Below, in pieces: positions 57,420 through 64,000 of a DNA stretch of 64,000 nt (position 1 is its first letter; every line of letters begins with the position of its first letter). The DNA lies in NCBI GenBank assembly GCA_963681505.1, contig OY811973.1:9038763-9102762 (forward strand), written 5' to 3'. The translations under genes were made by a program, and so were the position numbers. This DNA is from Eunapius fragilis. Its lineage: Eukaryota > Porifera > Demospongiae > Spongillida > Spongillidae. The notes below the pieces were generated by a model. The model was not told the DNA's origin, did not search any database, and saw only the letters and a list, made by a program, of their open reading frames with translations.

Positions 57420-60400
57420 CCAAGCTCAGTATTCAGCCCTACTGCTTTACGTACTGCCTAAACCTAAACGGCTTCGTCGGCACCCCCGCCCTGTTCATGT
57501 TGAGGCGGTAATTGCAAAAATCACTGCATTTGATGCTGGATAATTCAGTGATATGAAACAAAAATTTCTCCCCAAATAAAACAAGGCTTTTGTTTTTTGT
57601 TGTTGCAAGTGTAGTGCCTTAACATAAACACGGCGGGGGTGGTCGACAGCTGTACCGTTTAGGTATGTAGAGCAGTATAGGATTGAATATAGGTTGGACA
57701 AGCACTGATAAGAGCTAAAGTCACAGCGCAATTTCTCCAACCTATATATACTGCCTAAACTAAACGGTTGTGGTCGACCAGCCCCACGGCACCCTAGCTG
57801 TTTATTTTAAACCAGCACTTACTTTAATACAGGCGATGTGGCTTTCGTTGTTAGGAGTGCTTATCCAACCTATTCGACCCCGTACTGCCTAAACCTAAAC
57901 GGTGCCCAGCCCTGTTTATGTAAAGGCAGTATCTGAAAAAAAAAAAAAAACACTTGCTTTAATGCAGGAGTAATTGCCCTGTGGCAAAATCAATAGTGCT
58001 TATCCAATTAATCTATTCGATCCTATACTGCTCTACTTGATGCCTAAACTTAAACGGTGCAGCAATCAACAACCTCCGCGCCCTGTTTATGCTAAGGCAT
58101 TATACTTGCAACAACAAACAAAAATCAACGGAATTGTATAATTTGGGAGAAATTGCGCTGTGGCTTTTGTTGTAAGCAGTGCTTTTCCATTATCCAACCT
58201 ATATTACTGCCTGTATATAACTAAAAAGGTTGCGGTCGACCACCCCCACCCTATAGCTGTTTATATTAAGGCAGTACTGCAAATAATACTTTAATGCAGG
58301 TGATGTGGTTTTCGTTGTTAGGAGTGCTTATCCAACCTATTCGACCCTGTACTGCCTAAACCAAAACGGTGCCCAGCCCTGTTTCCGTTAAAGCAGTATC
58401 TGGAAAAAAAAAAACACTAACTTTAATGCAGGAGTAATGACCCTGTGGCTTAGTTCTTGTCCAATTAACCTATTCGATCCCACAGTGCTCTTCATACGGC
58501 CTAAGCTTAAACGGTACAGCGGTCGACAACCCCCGTGCCCTGTTTATGTTAAGGCAATATACTAGCAACAACAAAAAAACAAAGGCCTTGTTTTATTGTG
58601 AGAGAAATCGCACTATGGCTTTTGTTGTAAGCAGTGCATGTCCATGATCCAACCTATTTATATTACTAAAATGGTTGTGGTCGACCAGCCCCACCCTAGC
58701 TGTTTATATAAAGGCAGTACTGCAAATAATACTTGCTTTAATGCAGGCGATGTGACTTTCGTTGTTAGGAATGCTTATTCAACCTATTAGACCCTGTACT
58801 GCATAAACCTAAACGGTGCCTTCGCCCTATTTATGTTAAGGCACTATACTTTGCAACAACCAAAAACAAAGGCCTTGTTTTATTAGGCAGACTGTAATTT
58901 CGCTGTGGCTTTTGTTTTACGCAGTGCTTATCTATGATCCAACCTATATTACTGCCTAAACTAAAACGGTTGCGGACGACCAGCCCCACCCTAGCTGTTT
59001 ATATTAAGGCAGTACTTGCAAATAACACTTTAATGCAGGCGATGTGGCTTTCGTTGTTAGGAATGCTTATTCAACCTATCTGACCCTGTGCTGCCTCGTG
59101 AAAAGTTGCCCTGTGACTACATAGTTCTTACACTGTAGGAGTGCTTGTCAAATTAACCCACTCGATCCTATACTGTTCAACACACTGCTTAAACTTAAGC
59201 AGTACAGAGGTCGACCACCCCCACCATGTATGTACTTGGAGGAAATAAAAAACAAATACCTTACTTAATGTGGTGCTGTGCATGGCTTTGTTTTAATGCT
59301 GTTTATTAATTGTCTGCTTGTGTATATAGAGTTTGAAATACAATACCCACTGCAAATACATGTACATGTAAAACCTTAATAGTTAACAGAGAAGCATTAA
59401 TTGGCCATGTGTCTGCAATTCGCACATTATCATGTTTTGAAAGCCTTTTCCAAACCTTTTCAAAATTGAATTCCTTCCATCTGGATGTCTTGCATTTGCA
59501 TACATGTTTAAAATGAGTCTTACAAACCAATCAGAAATCCATTAAATCATGCAGACCAACAAACTACATCACATTTTTTACTTCCAAATCCTCTTATAAT
59601 GCGCAGAGGGATGGGGAGCATCCTATTGTTGGAGTTGATGCATACATGGTTTGGAATAAGCACAAGCACTAACATGTACTGTGTATCCTTCATGTTGAAT
59701 TATATACTTCTGTAAATGATCGCTTCATCGTCTCCACGCTGCGTATTAGGCACATTCTTTCACTGGTGATGTCACATTCATCAGCCATCTCAAGCATCAT
59801 GGTCATATTTGGTGTTAATATCTCATCTGTCAACATAATTAATTTACATGCATTATAAAAATACAAGTATGTTTTAGGTTTACATCTTACCAAATTCGCA
59901 CAATGAGTAGCTTGTCACTACAGTATCTGAAAAAAATAATAGAAGTAAACAATTCACTATAGACTAAGCACATACCTTTGTAGTCTGTGAAATGTTCAAG
60001 TAATGCTGAGCACAATGCACTGGTAATATTTACAGAGATGCAATCATGTTTATTAGAATAAAATTTAAAACAAAGGCCTTATTTTTATGCGGGAGAAATT
60101 GCGCTGTGGCTTTTGTTGTAAGCAGTGCTTATCAATGATTAAACCTATATTACTGCCTAAACTTCAACGGTAGCGGTCGATCACCCCCCACCCTGTTTAT
60201 ATATGTTAATTGGAAATATCACTTATACTTTAATGTAGGCTGTGTCTTTTGTTGTTAGGAGTGCTAGCTTATCCAACCTTATCGACCCTATACTGCGTAT
60301 AAACCTAAACGGTACGCCCGCGGCCCGCCCTGTTTGTGTTTAGGCAGTAACTGCAAACAACACTTACTTAATACAGAGGAGACTTTCGTTCATATGAGTG

Positions 60401-63300
60401 CTTGTCCATACTATTCGATCCTATACTGCTCTGCATATATACTGCCTAAACTTAAACGGTAGCGGTTGACCACCCCGCCCTGTTTATGTTAAAGCAGTAC
60501 TTGGAAATAACACCGCTTACTTTAATGCAGGCGATGTGGTTTTTGTTGTCATGCATGCAGTTAGGAGTGCTTTTCCAATTAACCTATTAGACCCTATATA
60601 TACTGCCTAAACATAAACGGTACCCCCGCCCTGTTTGTGTTACCGAATGCAGTATCTGCATGCAAAAAACACTTATCCTTTTAAAAATACATATGCAGGA
60701 GAAATTGCAGTTCATAGGAGTGCTTGTCCAACCTATTCTGCTCTACATAAAATAAAAATCAAGGCGTGGCTTTTGTTGTAAGCAGTGCTTATCCATGATC
60801 CAATTAACCTACATTACTGATACTGAAAAACTTAAACGGTAGCGGTCAACCACCCCCGCCCTATTTATGTTAAGGCAGTACTTGGAAATAACACTTATAC
60901 TTTATATAGGCTGTGTATTTTGTTGTTAGTAGTGCTTATCCAACCTAGTCGACCCTATATTGCCTATAGACCAAAACGGTGCCCCCGCCCTGTTTATTAA
61001 GGCAGTACCTGAAAAAAAGCACTTAGAGAAATTGCCCTGTAGCTATATCTATAGTTCTTATAAGTGCTTGAACATGTCCAATTAACCTATTCGAACTGCT
61101 CTACTTGCTGCCTAAACTTAAACGGTGCGGCGGTCGACAACCCCCGTGCCTTGTTTATGCTAAGGCACTATACTTGCCAACAACAACAACAGCAAAAAAT
61201 TATTGTGGAAAAATTGCGCTGTGGCTTTTGTTGTAAGCAGTGCTTATCCATGATCTAACCTATGTTACTGCCTATATATAACTTAAACGGTTGCGGTCGA
61301 CCAGCCCCACCCTTTAGCTGTTTATATTAAGGCAGCACTGCTAATAATGCTTACTTAATGCAGGCTAGGTGGAATACTTAATGCAGGAGTAATTACCCTG
61401 TGGCTATATCGATAGTGTTTGTCTGATTATAACCTATTCGATCCTATATATACTGCTCTACTTACATGCCTAAACTTAAACAGTATACAGCGGTCGACAA
61501 CCCCCGCGCCCTGTTTATGTTAAGGCACTATACTTGCAACAACAAAAAACAAAGGCCTGTTTAATTAGGGAGAAATTGCGCTGTGGCTTATGTTTTAAGC
61601 AGTGCTTATTGATCCAACCTATATTACTGCATAAACTAAAATGGTTGCCGTCGACCAGCTCCACCCTAGCTGTTTATATTAGGGCAGTACTGCAAATAAA
61701 TCTTTAATGCAGATGATGTGGTCTTCGTTGTTAGGAGTGCTTATTCAACCTATTCGACCTTGTACTGCCTAAACCTAAACGGTGCCTCCGCCCTGTTTAT
61801 GTTAAGGCACTATACTTGCAACAACCAAAAGCACAGGCCTTGTTTTATTAGGGAGAAATTGCGCTTTGGCTTTTGTTTTAAGCAGTGCTATATTACTGGG
61901 TAAACTAAAACGGTTGCGGTCAACCAGCCGCAGCCTAGCTGTTTATAATTAAGGCAGTATACTTGCAAATAACACTTTAATGCTGGCGATGTGGCTTTCG
62001 TTGTTAGGAGTGCTTAATATCCAACCTATTTTACCCTGTACTACTCTACATACTTAACTGGTACAGCGGTCAACCACCCTCGCCGTGTTTATGTTAAGGC
62101 ACTATACTTGCAACGTACGACAAAAAACAAAGGCCTTGTTTTATTTTGGACAAATTGCGCTGTGGCTTTTTGTGGTTTTGTAGATTGAATAAATACTCCT
62201 AACAACGAAAGCCACATCGGCTGCATTTAAGTAAGTATTATTTGCAGTACTGCCTTAATATAAACAGCTAGGGTGGGGCTGGTCGACCACAACCGTTTTA
62301 GTTTGTAATATTGGTTGGATCACGGATAAGCACTGCTTACAACAAAAGCCATGCACAACGCAATATCTCCTACAATAAAACAAGGCCTTTTTTGTTGCAA
62401 GTATAGTGCCTTGACATAAACAGGGCGCGGGGGTTTTCGACCGCTGTACCGTTTAAGTTTAGGCAGTAGGTAGAGCAGTATAGGATTGAATAGGTTAATT
62501 GGACAAGCGCTCATAAGAACAATAGATATAGCCACAGGGCAATTACTCGTGCATTAAAGGAAGTGTTTTTTTTTTTTGTTTCAGATACTGCATGCCTTAA
62601 CACAACCAGGGCGGGGGCACCGTTTAGGTTAAGGCAGTCCAGGGTCGAATAGGTTGAATAAGCACTCCTATCAACGAAAGCCACATAGCCTGCATTAAAG
62701 TAAGCATTATTTGCAGTGCTGCCTTAATCTAAACAGCTAGGGTGGGGCTGGTCGACCGCAATGTAGGTTGGATCATGGATAAGCACTGCTTACAACAAAA
62801 ACCACAGCGCAATTTCTCACACAATAAAACAAGGCCTTTGTTTTTTGTTGTTGCAAGTATAACGCCTTAACATAAACAGGGCGCAGGGGCACAGGGCAAA
62901 ATTTTACTCCTGCATTGAAGTAATTTTTTTTTTTTTTTTTTTGCCTTAACATAAACAGGGTGGGGGCACCGTTTAGGTTTAGGCAGTACAGGGTCGAATA
63001 GGTTGAATAAGCACTCCTAAAAACAAAAGCCACATCGCCTGCATTAAAGTATCATTTGCAGCACTGCCTTTATATAATCAGCTAGTGGTCGACCGAAACC
63101 GTTTTAGTTTATATATATAGGCAGTAATATAGGTTGGATCACTGCTTATAATAAAAGCCACAGCGCAGTTTCTCCAACAATAAAACAAGGCCTTTGTTTT
63201 TTGTTGTTGCAAGTATAGTGCTTTAACATAAACAGGGGGCGGGGGTTTTCGGCTGCTGTACCGTTTAAGTTTAGGCAGTAAGGAGAGCACCCAGACTTGG
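57420..63300. repeat. Palindromic monomer array with A-B-C higher-order pattern
   Basis: Each monomer of about 150 bp holds an imperfect palindrome: ACTGCCTAAACTTAAACGG, a GC-rich centre, then GTTTATGTTAAGGCAGT. Three centre types alternate: A (GGTCGACCAGCCCCACCCT), B (GTGCCCCCGCCCTG) and C (GCGGTCGACAACCCCCGCG). From 57755 the order A-B-C repeats with a period near 450 bp. Arms of the monomers carry GGAGAAATTGCGCTGTGGCT, GATGTGGCTTTCGTTGTTAG and AACAAAGGCCTTGTTTTATT. From about 62180 all monomers are inverted, so both ends of the element point inwards the same way. One inverted C-type monomer lies at 57540-57740. About 59300-60060 is free of monomers. Confidence 0.85.
59690..60055 (-). CDS. 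Spliced coding segment inside the TIR element (3' end of an unknown gene)
   Basis: On the - strand three exons join in one frame: about 60055-59976 (NKHDCISVNITSALCSALLE, HFTDYK), 59926-59891 (TVVTSYSLCEF) and 59826-59690 (EILTPNMTMMLEMADECDIT, then RSVETMKRSFTEVYNST and a stop). Introns of 49 and 64 bp have GT/AG ends and match host intron size; both junctions are phase 1. No domain is recognised. Its 5' side runs straight into array sequence, so it looks like a truncated gene piece carried by the element. A further - strand frame at 59530-59306 (KEFNFEKVWKRLSKHDNVRI) may be another piece. Confidence 0.5.
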
Positions 63301-63527
63301 TTGATCTCTTTGTGATATAAGTGATAGCTAACCACGGTAGCGTTAATTAAACAAGATACTGGAACGGCGAGCCATTGAATATGAGAGTTCCAAGCTATAT
63401 TATCCTACATATACAAGTATTTGGTTAATGAATACGTTAAATGTGGTTAATTCGTTAATTATTCATAGGCGGCCGTACGGCCGTGCCTTAACTTAAACGC
63501 TGCCTTAACCTAAACTATACAGGAGAC

Positions 63528-64000
63528 TTTTCGCACCTCGCAGATGGACAAAATACGCAACATTCATTGCACCTTTAACATAACTGTCAGCTGATACAGC
63601 CCTGCCAACTTCAGTACCGTTATAATTTCATTGGCTGTTGAATAACGTTGTGGGCTTATTTATAGCGCTTCGTAATCCGCCCCCTTTCTCCAACCACAAA
63701 AAATTTAGTTCCTGTAGCTAGCTTCTCCATGCCCTGCCTACTTCTTACCTCACGTGTACCTAATACCGGCATTCTCACTTCCAGTCATTTCAACCTTGCT
63801 TTGTTACCTTGGTGGAGGGATGGACGCAACCTGAGTACCCAACCCAAAGTAGGAAACTTTGAATGATGCGCTATCAGTACACTGTTACTTCAATTTTACC
63901 TCAAGTGTTCACTTGCTTGATGATATACACGCGGTGCACCTTCGTTGAACATCTGACCATGTAACAAGGAGTAGGTAGGCATACATTAATAAGGATGTAC
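63528..64000. other. No gene seen
   Basis: Flanking sequence to the right of the TIR element. I see no exon, RNA gene or repeat. Confidence 0.35.

Larger units (their letters stand above)
57166..63521. mobile_element. 6.36-kb TIR element built of amplified subterminal repeats
   Basis: The left terminus 57166-57203 and the right terminus 63484-63521 are inverted copies over 38 bp with two mismatches (TGTATAGTTTAGGTTA...). GGAGAC flanks both (57160-57165 and 63522-63527). This is the signature of a transposon insertion with a 6-bp target duplication. Inside are about 30 repeat monomers whose AT-rich words (TTTAAGTTAAGGCA and CTGCCTAAACTTAAAC) echo the terminal repeat, and a core at about 59.3-60.06 kb without monomers. 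I recognise no transposase, so it is presumably moved in trans. Superfamily not assigned. Confidence 0.75.

Noticed and set aside
57495-63335. Multiple short open frames in the monomer array
   Set aside because: They repeat the same array words in different copies and lack splice or family support.

Overview
The window is eukaryotic, most likely from an early-branching marine invertebrate; a demosponge is my best guess, held loosely. The support is indirect: host-type exons with very short spliced introns (about 51 to 65 bp), an atlastin/GBP-family GTPase, animal-type transposons (a CR1/L2-like LINE, Tc1-like, hAT, Helitron, and Ty3/gypsy elements including one of the Gmr1-like layout known from animals), and a strong excess of the palindrome TACATGTA. 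I saw no bacterial operons, rRNA, tRNA or CRISPR array.

Host gene content is thin and all on the + strand. Exons at 53-4357 encode the second half of an atlastin-like GTPase domain, including the G4 motif VRDW. Exon pairs at 36.7-37.1 kb and 45.8-46.1 kb, and a long exon at 47.3 kb, encode repeats resembling the atlastin three-helix middle domain. If they belong to one gene, it spans more than 47 kb with introns filled by mobile DNA and carries at least three middle-domain units. Weak candidate exons lie at 17.2-18.0, 49.1-49.5 and 50.5 kb.

Most of the rest is mobile DNA. 0-9 kb: minisatellites, fold-back elements, a Tc1 relic and a 5'-truncated LINE. 9-17 kb: a gag-bearing Ty3/gypsy fossil with one LTR, CA microsatellites and a 0.9-kb fold-back element. 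18.8-25.1 kb: Helitron Rep and helicase fragments with a clean Helitron 3' end, interrupted by a 26-bp minisatellite, a TA-flanked MITE and a Ty3/gypsy fossil. 27.5-30.8 kb: a hAT transposon that looks whole, with a two-exon 891-aa transposase and a 5-bp target duplication. 30.95-36.47 kb: a Ty3/gypsy fossil whose 5' LTR is split by a MITE. 38.7-45.6 kb: a gag/RT fossil, then a Ty3/gypsy fossil with integrase before reverse transcriptase (Gmr1-like), itself interrupted by a hAT-type MITE. 50-57 kb: several MITEs and a P-element-like transposase relic.

The most unusual object is 57166-63521: a 6.36-kb unit with 38-bp terminal inverted repeats and the 6-bp flank GGAGAC on both sides. Its body is about 30 copies of a palindromic monomer in an A-B-C higher-order order, inverted towards the right end, around a core with a short spliced coding segment. 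I recognised no transposase in it. It is the best candidate here for something undescribed.
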